DNA from: Mariprofundaceae bacterium
GTDB lineage: Bacteria > Pseudomonadota > Zetaproteobacteria > Mariprofundales > Mariprofundaceae
Reading direction: 5' to 3'
DNA: 32,997 nt
NCBI GenBank assembly: GCA_027035825.1
Contig: JALVTX010000173.1
Location: 1-32,997 of the forward strand
Shown here: piece after piece, positions 7,427 through 14,437 of the stretch
Position numbering within the stretch: position 1 is the stretch's first letter
How the letters are laid out: every line of letters starts with the position of its first letter
The notes under the pieces: model-generated
Told to the model about the DNA's origin: nothing
Seen by the model: the letters and a program-made list of their open reading frames with translations, nothing else
The model's database searches: none
Translations under genes and position numbers: made by a program

Positions 7427-7778
7427 ACAAAAGCGTGAATCCCTGCCGCTGCCTTCGCAAGCTGAGCTGGAGGCATCTGTCCGAAGACATATTGAGGAAT
7501 ATCGGCGACTTGTGATTCTGAAGGTTCTGCTGGTCTCGCCTACTTACTGTGTCTCTGAGGATGTACTAGCCGATGTCTTGGCAGACGCTGGAGTCGGCGC
7601 ATCATTTGATCGCGTTCGCGCTGACTTGGCGTGGCTGGAAGAACAAGGGTTGGTCACAATCAAAAGCAATGATGAGGACTTTGGAGCTGGGAATCCTGTG
7701 AAGCTGACGCGGCGAGGAGTTGATGTGGCTAGAGGGCTCGCCATAGTTCCTGGTATCGCAAGGCCAAACCCGAATTGA
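7413..7778 (+). CDS. Winged-helix protein, paralogue of the VpaChn25_0724-type protein
   Basis: A 121-residue protein overlapping the end of the repressor gene by 14 bp, hence co-expressed with it. Residues 30-110 match the late-operon protein at 11918-12214 in order and spacing: RVRADLAWLEEQGLVTI against AVRADLDWLAGRELVTL, and TRRGVDVARG against TARGVDVSAG. The fold looks like a winged helix, so DNA binding is likely. A copy of this family in a repressor operon is unusual; it is normally found between DUF2730 and the terminase genes. It has lower GC than the late copy. Its exact role is unknown. Confidence 0.72.
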   Translation: MALPEQKRESLPLPSQAELEASVRRHIEEYRRLVILKVLLVSPTYCVSEDVLADVLADAGVGASFDRVRADLAWLEEQGLVTIKSNDEDFGAGNPVKLTRRGVDVARGLAIVPGIARPNPN

Positions 7779-7812
7779 TATGCTGCATCTGCTACACGCT
7801 CATGCAAATATC

Positions 7813-8070
7813 CTAGCGGAATCCTGGCCGCGGCTCCGGTTTCCTGATTCGCCCGGAGGGTCGGCGGTAAGCTTCGTCCGGCCAGATGGATTCCGGCGGC
7901 ACGCCCAGCGCCGCCGCGATGGCCTCGCGCACCCGGCGGGTGTGCCGGCGACCGGCGATCACGTTGGCGACAACAGACCTGTCGCATCCGCACATGCGGG
8001 CGATGCTGGCTTGGGTAACCCCGCGCAGCAGCATCGCGGCCTTGATTTCCGCTGGCGTCAACCCATTCAT
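7813..8070 (-). CDS. Ner-like DNA-binding protein (copy 2)
   Basis: An 85-residue Ner-family protein, clearly paralogous to the one at 6763-7005. Shared blocks include TPAEIKAAMLLRG, the HTH (CDRSVVANVIAGRRHTRRVREA) and the end SIWPDEAYRRPSGRI. The ATG at 8070 is preceded by GAGGAGGCCGGA, a good ribosome-binding site. It converges on the repressor operon and diverges from the nuclease gene across a long inverted repeat. A duplicated Ner could regulate the accessory cassette separately from the main switch; this is inference. Confidence 0.82.
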   Translation of the reverse strand: MNGLTPAEIKAAMLLRGVTQASIARMCGCDRSVVANVIAGRRHTRRVREAIAAALGVPPESIWPDEAYRRPSGRIRKPEPRPGFR

Positions 8071-8102
8071 TCCGGCCTCCTCAAAAACGACAACATGGCG
8101 CT

Positions 8103-8156
8103 TTGTAAACATGATGACATTATGCGGGTGTGCGATATCTGTCAAGATGTTTACAA
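8103..8156. promoter_or_regulatory. Long inverted repeat operator between Ner-like copy 2 and nuclease cassette
   Basis: Two 17-bp arms, at 8103-8119 (TTGTAAACATGATGACA) and 8140-8156 (TGTCAAGATGTTTACAA), are reverse complements with two mismatches and a 20-bp spacer. The outer ten bases of each arm match perfectly. The axis lies in the divergent intergenic region. The element differs from that of the main switch mainly by GTAAACA in place of GTCAACA. Confidence 0.7.
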
Positions 8157-8212
8157 CGCCAATGTTCACCGTTTTTGGAGGTGTTGTGAATTGGGAGCAA
8201 GAACGGTCATGA
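8147..8212 (+). other. Possible leader minicistron before the nuclease gene
   Basis: A 21-codon reading frame starts at an ATG inside the right operator arm and ends in an ATGA overlap with the nuclease start. A shorter version begins at GTG 8186, just after TTTGGAGG. The nuclease ATG has only a distant GGGAG of its own, so reading of the minicistron could deliver ribosomes to it. Not proven; it may be chance. Confidence 0.3.
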
Positions 8213-8643
8213 GATCGTCTCTGGCCGCCGCGCTGCTGGCGCTCCTCGCCTCGGGCCATGCGCTGGCCGCCGAGACCTACGGCCCCTACAACGCCGAGGT
8301 GGTGCGTGTGATCGACGGCGACACGGTGGAGCTGCGCGTCCATCTCTGGCCGGGGCTGACGCGGAAAATCAAGCTGAGGCTCGCCGGCGTGAACACGCCG
8401 GAAACGCACCGCGCGCCAGAGTGCGAGAAGCGCTTGGGCCGCAAGGCCGCCGACTTCACCCGGCGGTTCCTGGCAGGCGCACCGCTCGTCCGGGTGTCCG
8501 ATATCCGGCTGGGCAAGTATGCCGGCCGGGCGCTGGGCAGGCTGGAGGTTCCGGGCAGGGGCGACCTCGGCGCGGCGCTGCTCGCCGCCGGCCTCGCGCG
8601 CGAATACCACGGCGGACATCGCGGTCGGTGGTGTCAGCAATAA
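8209..8643 (+). CDS. Secreted thermonuclease-like nuclease (SNase family)
   Basis: A 144-residue staphylococcal-nuclease homologue with a signal peptide (about residues 1-21, ending ALAA). Residues matching the active site are D36 (VIDGDTV), R57 and E65 (KLRLAGVNTPE) and R107 (GKYAGR). The calcium ligand equal to Asp40 of the staphylococcal enzyme is Asn62 here, a substitution seen as VNTPE. Enzymes of this family cut DNA and RNA in the periplasm or outside the cell. It is the first gene of the plus-strand accessory cassette. It could act in host DNA breakdown or in blocking incoming DNA; both are inference. Confidence 0.85.
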   Translation: MRSSLAAALLALLASGHALAAETYGPYNAEVVRVIDGDTVELRVHLWPGLTRKIKLRLAGVNTPETHRAPECEKRLGRKAADFTRRFLAGAPLVRVSDIRLGKYAGRALGRLEVPGRGDLGAALLAAGLAREYHGGHRGRWCQQ

Positions 8644-8658
8644 GCCAAGGAGGAATAC

Positions 8659-9528
8659 ATGACAAAAACATTCACCATCGAATTCTACCAGGGGATTCTT
8701 GATGGGTCTGACGAGTTCCAAACGATTGCGGATGTTCTGGCACATCTTGCAACCAACCATCCTTGCCCGGTGGTTCATGTGGCTGGCTTCGATTACGAGC
8801 TTCGGGATATTGAATCCATCAATCATGGAAATGTTATCCGGGGGAAGTTCGCCAAGATAAGGCATGATGACATTCCACATGCGGCCGCCCCACATCGGCC
8901 CGAGCGCGAGTTGGATTTGGCCGATGATGAGGGTTTGTTGGAGAAGAATTACTTTCAGTACCACCGAGGCTTGCGACTGCTGGTGTGGCAAGCAAACAGG
9001 AACGCGGCATCACCCCAGAGGTTTGCCGATTACCTCTCGGACGTATCGGGTGGGATGGCCCAGATGTTGCCCGTGATTCGGCATGATGCAATGAACAAGC
9101 TGCGCAATGGCCAGTTGCATATTCGCAAACTGGATATCACTGTTGCGGCGGCGGCCAATGCAAATAATGTTGCCGCTACAGACTTCAGCAGGAGCGCGAT
9201 GAGTCTGGTCGCTCAATCGAACGGCATGCCAGTTTCCATCTCGCTCAGAGGGGACGGCCGATCTCGCGACCCTGCGCGGAGGTTCTTGGATCCTCTTCGT
9301 GAAGCGATTCTGGATCTGATTGATTCCGGCTCTGCCCAAAAGGCAAAAGTCCAATTCGAGGATGAGCAAGGTGGCCTTGACCTCGTCGACTTTGTGGCTG
9401 ATCGTCTAAAATCACGGCAAGATGTCGCGATGAATGGGAGGTATCCGGATGAGCAATCCATGTTCATCGCATTGGAGCGGGCCCGTGGGGATCACGGGGA
9501 TGAATTGCGTGCAATTCTCGGAAACTAA
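8659..9528 (+). CDS. Soluble protein of unknown function in accessory cassette
   Basis: A 289-residue protein with a good ribosome-binding site (AAGGAGG). It has no signal peptide or membrane helix. The layout suggests a mixed N-terminal beta domain (residues 1-80) and a central block that begins LEKNYFQYHRGLRLLVWQ. A conserved-looking C-terminal part contains ARRFLDPLREAILDLIDSG. It may belong to DUF6731, but I cannot confirm this. GC is visibly lower than in the flanking genes, about half in sampled lines, which suggests recent transfer. It overlaps the downstream membrane-protein gene by 29 bp, so the two likely work together. Confidence 0.72.
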   Translation: MTKTFTIEFYQGILDGSDEFQTIADVLAHLATNHPCPVVHVAGFDYELRDIESINHGNVIRGKFAKIRHDDIPHAAAPHRPERELDLADDEGLLEKNYFQYHRGLRLLVWQANRNAASPQRFADYLSDVSGGMAQMLPVIRHDAMNKLRNGQLHIRKLDITVAAAANANNVAATDFSRSAMSLVAQSNGMPVSISLRGDGRSRDPARRFLDPLREAILDLIDSGSAQKAKVQFEDEQGGLDLVDFVADRLKSRQDVAMNGRYPDEQSMFIALERARGDHGDELRAILGN

Positions 9529-9934
9529 GAGGTTGCTGATTGGCGCTGTCGTGTCAGCGATGCTGACATGGCTGGCATGGCCACAGTTTTCCAGTTGGCA
9601 AGCTGGCGATTTGCGTTCAGTGGCCGGAATGCTTGCAACCATTTCGTTCACCATGTTCGGATTTGCATTGGCTTCGCTGTCCGTTCTGGTAGCGGTTCGC
9701 CATCGTCCTCTGCTCGAAAACATGACGAAGACCGGACAGTTCCAGGTGCTGGTGAACACCATTTTTGCATCGAGTGCCGCGTTGTTCGTGGCTGGAGTAA
9801 TGGCATTGGTCAGTGTGTTTGCCGCGGCAAGCGAGGTCTGGTGGTTCACCGGCTCGGTTTTCGCCCTTGGCATGGCGGTTGTTGAAGTTGCGGTGGCCGG
9901 TTACCGCTTCTACCGAACAATGCTGTTCCTGTAA
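9500..9934 (+). CDS. Four-helix integral membrane protein
   Basis: A 144-residue protein with four predicted transmembrane helices, at about 11-28, 42-66, 84-108 and 114-136, and short loops with a basic loop after helix 2 (VRHRPLLENMTKTG). The ATG at 9500 lies within the end of the upstream gene, with CACGGGGATG as start context. Lower GC is shared with that gene, and a strong terminator follows 11 bp after the stop. I do not recognise the family. In such a pair, a membrane effector with a soluble sensor partner is one possibility (superinfection exclusion or abortive infection), by analogy only. Confidence 0.72.
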   Translation: MNCVQFSETKRLLIGAVVSAMLTWLAWPQFSSWQAGDLRSVAGMLATISFTMFGFALASLSVLVAVRHRPLLENMTKTGQFQVLVNTIFASSAALFVAGVMALVSVFAAASEVWWFTGSVFALGMAVVEVAVAGYRFYRTMLFL

Positions 9935-9944
9935 TTGATCCTCC

Positions 9945-9976
9945 ACCGCCGGAACACCTTCCGGCGGTTTTGTTTT
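9945..9976 (+). terminator. Rho-independent terminator after accessory cassette
   Basis: A perfect 10-bp stem ACCGCCGGAA / TTCCGGCGGT with loop CACC is followed by TTTTGTTTT. It ends the 8209-9934 cassette. The same stem recurs at 17981-18012. Confidence 0.85.
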
Positions 9977-10011
9977 CCAAGCAAATCATAGTCCGCCTCG
10001 TGGGTGCTTGT

Positions 10012-10034
10012 GGAGCCCGGCTTGTCCGGGCTCC
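10012..10034 (+). other. Hairpin in the leader of the lysis module
   Basis: GGAGCCCGG, a 5-nt loop cttgt, and CCGGGCTCC form a perfect 9-bp stem 17 bp before the endolysin start. There is no T-tract. It could tune translation or mRNA stability of the lysis module, or be a remnant terminator. Confidence 0.5.
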
Positions 10035-10051
10035 CTCCACGGGAGGCGGAG

Positions 10052-10600
10052 ATGGACGAATCGCAATCCCTGTTCGATCGCGCGCTTGATCTCGTGCTGC
10101 GGCACGAGGGCGGCTTCGTGGACGATCCGCGCGACGCGGGCGGCGCGACGAAGTTCGGCGTGTCGCTGCGCTTCCTGCGGGGCCTGCCCGACGGCGACGT
10201 GGACGGCGACGGCGACGTGGACGCGGACGACATCCGCGCGCTCACCCGCGAGCGGGCGGCAGAGATCTACCGCCGCGAGTGGTGGGACAAATACGACTAC
10301 GGCGCACTTGCCCGGGCAGGCGGCGAGATGCTGGCCATCAAGCTGTTCGATCTCGCCATCAACATGGGCGCGCCACGGGCTCACCGGCTGCTCCAGAAGG
10401 CGCTGGCCGAGTGCGGTCACGCCGTGGTCGTGGACGGCGTCATCGGCCCCGAAACGCGGGCCGCCATCGCGGCGTGCGATCGCGCCGACCTGCTGCGCGC
10501 CTTCCAGTATCGCGCCATCAGTTTCTACCGCTCCCTGCATCGGCCGGAATACCTGGCCGGCTGGCTGCGTCGCGTCGGCGATTTCGAGGGGGTGGCCTGA
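10052..10600 (+). CDS. GH108-type endolysin (N-acetylmuramidase)
   Basis: A 182-residue glycoside hydrolase family 108 lysozyme. The catalytic Glu is E19 in LRHEGGF, followed by DPRDAGGATKFGVSLR, and a C-terminal peptidoglycan-binding-like part runs from about residue 110 (VDGVIGPETRAAI). It has no signal peptide, so it depends on the holin to reach the cell wall. Residues 47-60 carry an Asp-rich loop (DGDVDGDGDVDADD) resembling a dockerin or EF-hand calcium site. The ATG follows GGGAGGCGG. The gene opens the lysis module and its stop overlaps the next start. Confidence 0.9.
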   Translation: MDESQSLFDRALDLVLRHEGGFVDDPRDAGGATKFGVSLRFLRGLPDGDVDGDGDVDADDIRALTRERAAEIYRREWWDKYDYGALARAGGEMLAIKLFDLAINMGAPRAHRLLQKALAECGHAVVVDGVIGPETRAAIAACDRADLLRAFQYRAISFYRSLHRPEYLAGWLRRVGDFEGVA

Positions 10601-10758
10601 TGCTCGGGCTGCTGATTCAGGCGCTGGCGCCGGCGGCCGTGCTGGACGCGGTGGCGGGTCTGCACTGGCAGTCATGGGCGGTGGGTGTGTCCGTGGCGCT
10701 GGCGGTGCTGACGGGCGAGCTGTTCATCGTTTGGCGGTTTGTCCGGATGTTTGCATGA
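10600..10758 (+). CDS. Small two-helix holin-like membrane protein
   Basis: A 52-residue hydrophobic protein with two probable membrane helices (about 1-18 and 25-46) ending in a basic tail. It starts at an ATG that overlaps the endolysin stop (TGATG). Size and place suggest a holin or antiholin. No sequence family is recognised. Confidence 0.65.
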   Translation: MLGLLIQALAPAAVLDAVAGLHWQSWAVGVSVALAVLTGELFIVWRFVRMFA

Positions 10759-10771
10759 CAGGAGGAAGAAA

Positions 10772-10921
10772 ATGGGTTGGTTGATTGCTTTGTTGCTGGT
10801 GGGTTCCTTCGTCGCCGGTTTCTTCGTTGGGGGCAAGTGGAAGGCGCGGGTGATGCGCGAGGCGATGCGCGCCATCGGCACGGCGGAGGAGAAACTGAAC
10901 GCCGTTCGGAAGGTGCTGTGA
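10772..10921 (+). CDS. Small single-helix membrane protein
   Basis: A 49-residue protein with one N-terminal membrane helix (residues 2-21, glycine-rich) and a basic amphipathic C-terminus containing RVMREAMRAIGTAEEK. GGAGGAAG precedes the ATG. It sits between the two holin-like genes, where an Rz-like spanin component or antiholin would be expected. It has no lipobox, and the helix plus short tail is too small for a typical i-spanin. Confidence 0.62.
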   Translation: MGWLIALLLVGSFVAGFFVGGKWKARVMREAMRAIGTAEEKLNAVRKVL

Positions 10922-10949
10922 TGCTGCACGCTTGCATGGAGAGTTCGAC

Positions 10950-11366
10950 ATGCTGATGGATCTGATCAAGGGCCTTGCCTCGCCGCTGACGGAGCTGGTC
11001 GGCAAGTTCATTGAGGACAAGGACAAGCGCAACGAGCTGGCCGTTGAGGTCGAGAGGATCGTGGACGCGGCGGCCGCCCGTGTCGACGAGTATGTGCGCG
11101 CCCTGCTCGAAAGCCGGACAAAGCTGGTTTTGGCCGAGGCCACTGGGCACAGCTGGCTCCAGCGCAACTGGCGGCCGCTGATGATGCTGTGGTTTGGCGT
11201 GCTGCTGGGTCTGTACTGGTTCGGCATCACGCCGCCGAATATGACGGAGGCCGTCGTCACCGAGTTGTTCGGTCTGCTGAAGATCGGCATCGGTGGTTAC
11301 GTGGTCGGGCGTTCGGTCGAGAAGGTGGCTCCGATGATCGCCGATGCGTGGGTGAAACGTGGCTGA
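10950..11366 (+). CDS. Three-helix holin (GTA_holin_3TM type)
   Basis: A 138-residue protein. The N-terminal third is helical and acidic (FIEDKDKRNELAVEVERIV), followed by WLQRNWRPLMMLWFGVLLGL and a second hydrophobic segment near FGLLKIGIGGYVVGRSVEK. This matches the 3TM holin family of gene transfer agents and transposable phages. It would permeabilise the inner membrane to release the endolysin. The ATG at 10950, preceded by GGAGAG at eight bases, is preferred to an upstream TTG at 10932. Its stop overlaps the next GTG start. Confidence 0.78.
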   Translation: MLMDLIKGLASPLTELVGKFIEDKDKRNELAVEVERIVDAAAARVDEYVRALLESRTKLVLAEATGHSWLQRNWRPLMMLWFGVLLGLYWFGITPPNMTEAVVTELFGLLKIGIGGYVVGRSVEKVAPMIADAWVKRG

Positions 11367-11580
11367 CATCGCTGACATGGCGCAGGCGCGGGAGGAGGCG
11401 CACCGCACGCGGGCCATCGAGGCGGCCCGGCGGACGATGGCTGTCGGCGAGCAGGTGATCGAGAACGGGCGCGTGATCTGCGCCGACTGCGGCGCGCCGA
11501 TCCCGGCCGGCCGGCTGCGGGCGCGGCCGGACGCAACCCGTTGCGTGGATTGCCAGGCGGCTTTGGAGGCGCGGCCATGA
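11359..11580 (+). CDS. TraR/DksA-type C4 zinc-finger protein
   Basis: A 73-residue protein of the phage TraR/DksA class. A helical N-terminus (residues 5-35) precedes a C4 zinc finger with C41, C44, C62 and C65 (ICADCG and RCVDCQ). Relatives of this size, such as TraR, bind the secondary channel of RNA polymerase and mimic DksA with ppGpp. The GTG start at 11359 overlaps the holin stop. It could bias host transcription toward the phage late in infection, which is known for TraR and inferred here. Confidence 0.85.
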   Translation: MADIADMAQAREEAHRTRAIEAARRTMAVGEQVIENGRVICADCGAPIPAGRLRARPDATRCVDCQAALEARP

Positions 11581-11921
11581 ACTACGATGCCGCCAAGTTC
11601 TGGTTCGAGGTCATCGTCTTCTGTTTCAACGTGGCGCTCTGGCTCTATGTCTGGCGCTCGAACAAGGACAAGGCCACCGTGGATCGCATCGAGCGCCTGG
11701 AGGAGAAGCACAGCCGTGAGTTGACGCAGCTCCGGCAAACGATCGCCGCGATGGATTCGCGCCTTGTGCAGGCCATCGGCCATGCCGATCTCGCGCCGAT
11801 CTACAACCGCCTGAAGGACATCGGCGAGTCCTTCGCCGAGATGTCCGGCGAGTTCCGGGCCGTCAAGCACCAGCTGACGCTGATCCAGGAGCACCTGATG
11901 AACAAGGGAGGCAAGGCATGA
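11577..11921 (+). CDS. DUF2730 membrane-anchored coiled-coil protein
   Basis: A 114-residue protein with an N-terminal membrane helix (residues 8-27) and a long heptad-rich segment (about 30-110; TVDRIERLEEKHSRELTQL). This matches DUF2730 (Mu gp25-like) in length, topology and position just before the packaging genes. The ATG overlaps the upstream stop. Function is not established; an Rz-like spanin role has been considered for similar proteins but I cannot support it from sequence. Confidence 0.82.
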   Translation: MNYDAAKFWFEVIVFCFNVALWLYVWRSNKDKATVDRIERLEEKHSRELTQLRQTIAAMDSRLVQAIGHADLAPIYNRLKDIGESFAEMSGEFRAVKHQLTLIQEHLMNKGGKA

Positions 11922-12214
11922 GTCTGGTGGATATCAAGCGCGCGGATCGGCGCCTGATCATGCTGCGGGCGCTGGCCGAGGAGCCGGACTACTCGCTGTC
12001 GGATATCGTGCTGCGCGGCCTGCTGGCCGAGTTCGGGCACGACGTGGCCCTGGATGCCGTACGGGCCGACCTCGACTGGCTGGCGGGCCGGGAGCTGGTC
12101 ACGCTGGGCGAGGCGGGATCCGCCGTCGTGGCCACCATCACCGCCAGGGGCGTGGATGTCTCCGCCGGCCGGATTCTCATCGAGGGCGTTCGCCGGCCCC
12201 GGCCGGGAGAATGA
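11918..12214 (+). CDS. VpaChn25_0724-type phage protein (Mu gp26-like position)
   Basis: A 98-residue winged-helix-like protein (AVRADLDWLAGRELVTL, TARGVDVSAG). It sits between DUF2730 and the small terminase, where this family is normally found in Mu-like phages. It starts with an ATGA overlap and follows GGGAGG. It is the late-operon paralogue of the protein at 7413-7778. A DNA-binding role near packaging is plausible but not shown. Confidence 0.8.
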   Translation: MSLVDIKRADRRLIMLRALAEEPDYSLSDIVLRGLLAEFGHDVALDAVRADLDWLAGRELVTLGEAGSAVVATITARGVDVSAGRILIEGVRRPRPGE

Positions 12215-12215
12215 C

Positions 12216-12359
12216 ATGCGGAAATACGGTTGCGTGAACCGACCGAATCCGCCTTTGCCGTTCCGGCAAGGGTTTTGCGGTTATGAGAACAAGAAGGATG
12301 ATGCCAGATGCGCCGACTGCAAGTGGCGCAAGGCCATCGGCGCGGGGAGCGGAGACTGA
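12216..12359 (+). CDS. Small four-cysteine protein
   Basis: A 47-residue protein with C6, C21, C32 and C35, probably a single zinc site. It begins two bases after the previous stop, and its TGA overlaps the start of the small terminase (TGATG). The tight coupling at both ends supports a real gene. Families of such mini zinc fingers are common beside Mu-like terminases, but I cannot name one. Confidence 0.68.
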   Translation: MRKYGCVNRPNPPLPFRQGFCGYENKKDDARCADCKWRKAIGAGSGD

Positions 12360-12928
12360 TGGCGCCGCCGTCCAAGATCTCCCGCCTGCCCCAGGAGCTG
12401 CGCGACGAGCTGAACCGGCGCATCCTCGCCAACGGCTTCGCCGACTACGACGGCCTGGAGGCCTGGCTGAACGCCGAGCTGGAAGCGCGCGGGCTGGAAA
12501 TGACCATCTCCCGAAGCGCCATCCACCGCGAGGGCAAGAAGCTGGAGAAGCTCGGCGAGCGCGTGCGGGCGATGAAGATGCTCCAAGAGGGCTGGCAGCG
12601 GCAAATGGGCGCGAAGGGCCTGGGCGAGCTGGGCCGGGTGCTGAACGCCCAGCTCCAGGGACTGGCGTTCGCGCTGACGCAGGACGTGGTGGACGGCAAG
12701 GTCGAGGTGGACGCCGAGTTTCTGAAGGACATGAGCGCCACGATCATGCGCCTGGAGCGCGCCGCGAGCCTCAACGAGGAGCGCGAGCGCACGATTCGGG
12801 GGGAGGAGCGCCGCCTTGCCGCCGAGCAGGCCGGCGAGGCCGTGGAAGCGGAGGCGAAGCGTGCCGGCCTGTCCGCCGAGGGCATCGCGGCCATGCGCGC
12901 CGCCATCATGCAGGAGCTGACCGGATGA
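12359..12928 (+). CDS. Small terminase subunit (DUF3486, Mu gp27-like)
   Basis: A 189-residue protein matching DUF3486. It has an N-terminal HTH (SKISRLPQELRDELNRRIL, later ISRSAIHREGKKL) and a long helical remainder to residue 189. In Mu-like phages, this protein recognises phage DNA for headful packaging and partners the large terminase, which follows with an ATGA overlap. The ATG at 12359 is preferred to an upstream ATG at 12308, which would override the preceding small gene. Confidence 0.88.
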   Translation: MAPPSKISRLPQELRDELNRRILANGFADYDGLEAWLNAELEARGLEMTISRSAIHREGKKLEKLGERVRAMKMLQEGWQRQMGAKGLGELGRVLNAQLQGLAFALTQDVVDGKVEVDAEFLKDMSATIMRLERAASLNEERERTIRGEERRLAAEQAGEAVEAEAKRAGLSAEGIAAMRAAIMQELTG

Positions 12929-14433
12929 CAGCTGCCGTGCTGTTGTCCTACCAGCAGCGATGGGTGAAGGACCATGCGCCGGTCAAGATTATCGAGAAGA
13001 GCCGGCGCATCGGTTTATCCTATGCCGAGGCGGCGGACGCCGTGCTGCATGCCTCCGCCGAGGCCGGAGCGAACGTCTATTACATCTCCTACGACAAGGA
13101 GATGACCGCCGGATTCATCAACGATTGCGCCACCTGGGCGCGCGCCTTCGACGCGGGCGCGGGCGAGATCGGCGAAAGCGTGATGCCGGATCCCCGGAAC
13201 CCGGATCGCGACATCCTGATCTATCGCATCAATTTCGCATCCGGCCACTCCATCCAGACCTTCAGCTCGAATCCTCGCAACCTGCGCTCCAAGGGGCGCC
13301 CGGGCGAGCGGTTGATCATTGACGAGGCCGCGTTCGTGGATGACATCGAGGAGCTTCTGAAAGCTGCGATGGCCATGACCATGTGGGGCGGCTCCGTGCA
13401 CATCATCAGCACGCACAACGGCGAGGAGAATCCATTCAACATGCTCATCAACGACGTGCGCGCCGGCCGCTACGATTACAGCCTGCATCGCGTCACCCTT
13501 GATGATGCCTTGAGAGACGGGCTTTATCGTCGCATCTGCGAGGTGACGAAGCGCGAGTGGTCGCCCGAGGCCGAGGCCGAGTGGCGCGAGGCGCTGATCC
13601 GCCGCTATCGCCCGAATGAGGACGAGGAGCTTTTCTGCGTGCCGCGCTACGGCGGCGGCGCGTACCTGCCCCGCGCGCTCGTGGAAGCCTGCATGCGCGA
13701 GGCGCCGGTGGTGCGATTCGAGGGCTCGCGCAGCTTCAACATGGCGCCGGAGCCAGTGCGCCGCGCCGAGATGGACGACTGGATCGGGGACGTGTTGCGG
13801 CCACTGTTTGCCTTGTTCGATGCCAGACGCCGGCATGCCTTCGGCATGGACTTCGCGCGTTCCGGCGACATGAGCTGCATCGCGCCGATGGAGATTGGCG
13901 AGACATTGGGGCGTCGCGCGCCCTGCCTGGTCGAAATGCACAACGTGCCCCACAAGCAACAGGAGCAGGTTCTCTTTGCCCTGGTTGACGCGTTGCCTCG
14001 CCTGCATGCCGGCGCGATTGATGCCGGAGGCAATGGCTCCTATATCGCCGAATCGGCGGCCGACAGATACGGCTCCATCATCGAGCAGGTGAAGTTCACC
14101 GAGACCTGGTATCGCGAGAACATGCCGAAGTACAAGGCCGCCTTCGAGGATCGCCTGATCGAGATCCCGCGACACGATGACGTGCTGGAGGATCATCGCG
14201 CCATCCGGCTGGTGCGCGGCGTGCCGCGCGTGCCGGAGGGCAAGACGGACAAGAAAGGGCAGCGGCATGGCGACTCGGCCATTGCGCTCGCGCTGGCCTA
14301 TGCGGCCAGCCAGCAGGATGTGATGCCCATCGAATACCGCGGCATCCCGCGCGATCCGGACGCGCGCGACCCACTGCGGCCGGATCATGCGGATGATGTC
14401 CGTGCCGGCCGTTTCCGGGCCGGAGCGTGGTGA
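12925..14433 (+). CDS. Large terminase subunit (Mu gp28-like)
   Basis: A 502-residue packaging motor. The ATPase half shows a Walker A-like EKSRRIGLS (24-32) and Walker B LIIDEAAF (130-137), followed by a coupling motif near IISTHNGEENP. The nuclease half has a RuvC-like first strand GMDFARSGD with D309, a further acidic patch at DAGGNG, and a conserved HGDSAIALALAYAA near residue 450. It translocates DNA into the procapsid and cuts it. Length and order fit Mu gp28. A short coupled ORF separates it from the portal gene. Confidence 0.95.
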   Translation: MTAAVLLSYQQRWVKDHAPVKIIEKSRRIGLSYAEAADAVLHASAEAGANVYYISYDKEMTAGFINDCATWARAFDAGAGEIGESVMPDPRNPDRDILIYRINFASGHSIQTFSSNPRNLRSKGRPGERLIIDEAAFVDDIEELLKAAMAMTMWGGSVHIISTHNGEENPFNMLINDVRAGRYDYSLHRVTLDDALRDGLYRRICEVTKREWSPEAEAEWREALIRRYRPNEDEELFCVPRYGGGAYLPRALVEACMREAPVVRFEGSRSFNMAPEPVRRAEMDDWIGDVLRPLFALFDARRRHAFGMDFARSGDMSCIAPMEIGETLGRRAPCLVEMHNVPHKQQEQVLFALVDALPRLHAGAIDAGGNGSYIAESAADRYGSIIEQVKFTETWYRENMPKYKAAFEDRLIEIPRHDDVLEDHRAIRLVRGVPRVPEGKTDKKGQRHGDSAIALALAYAASQQDVMPIEYRGIPRDPDARDPLRPDHADDVRAGRFRAGAW

Positions 14434-14437
14434 GGCC

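Noticed and set aside
10921-10956. Eleven-codon ORF between the single-helix protein and the holin
   Set aside because: Overlaps the previous stop as TGATG, but is too short to support beyond a possible coupling role.
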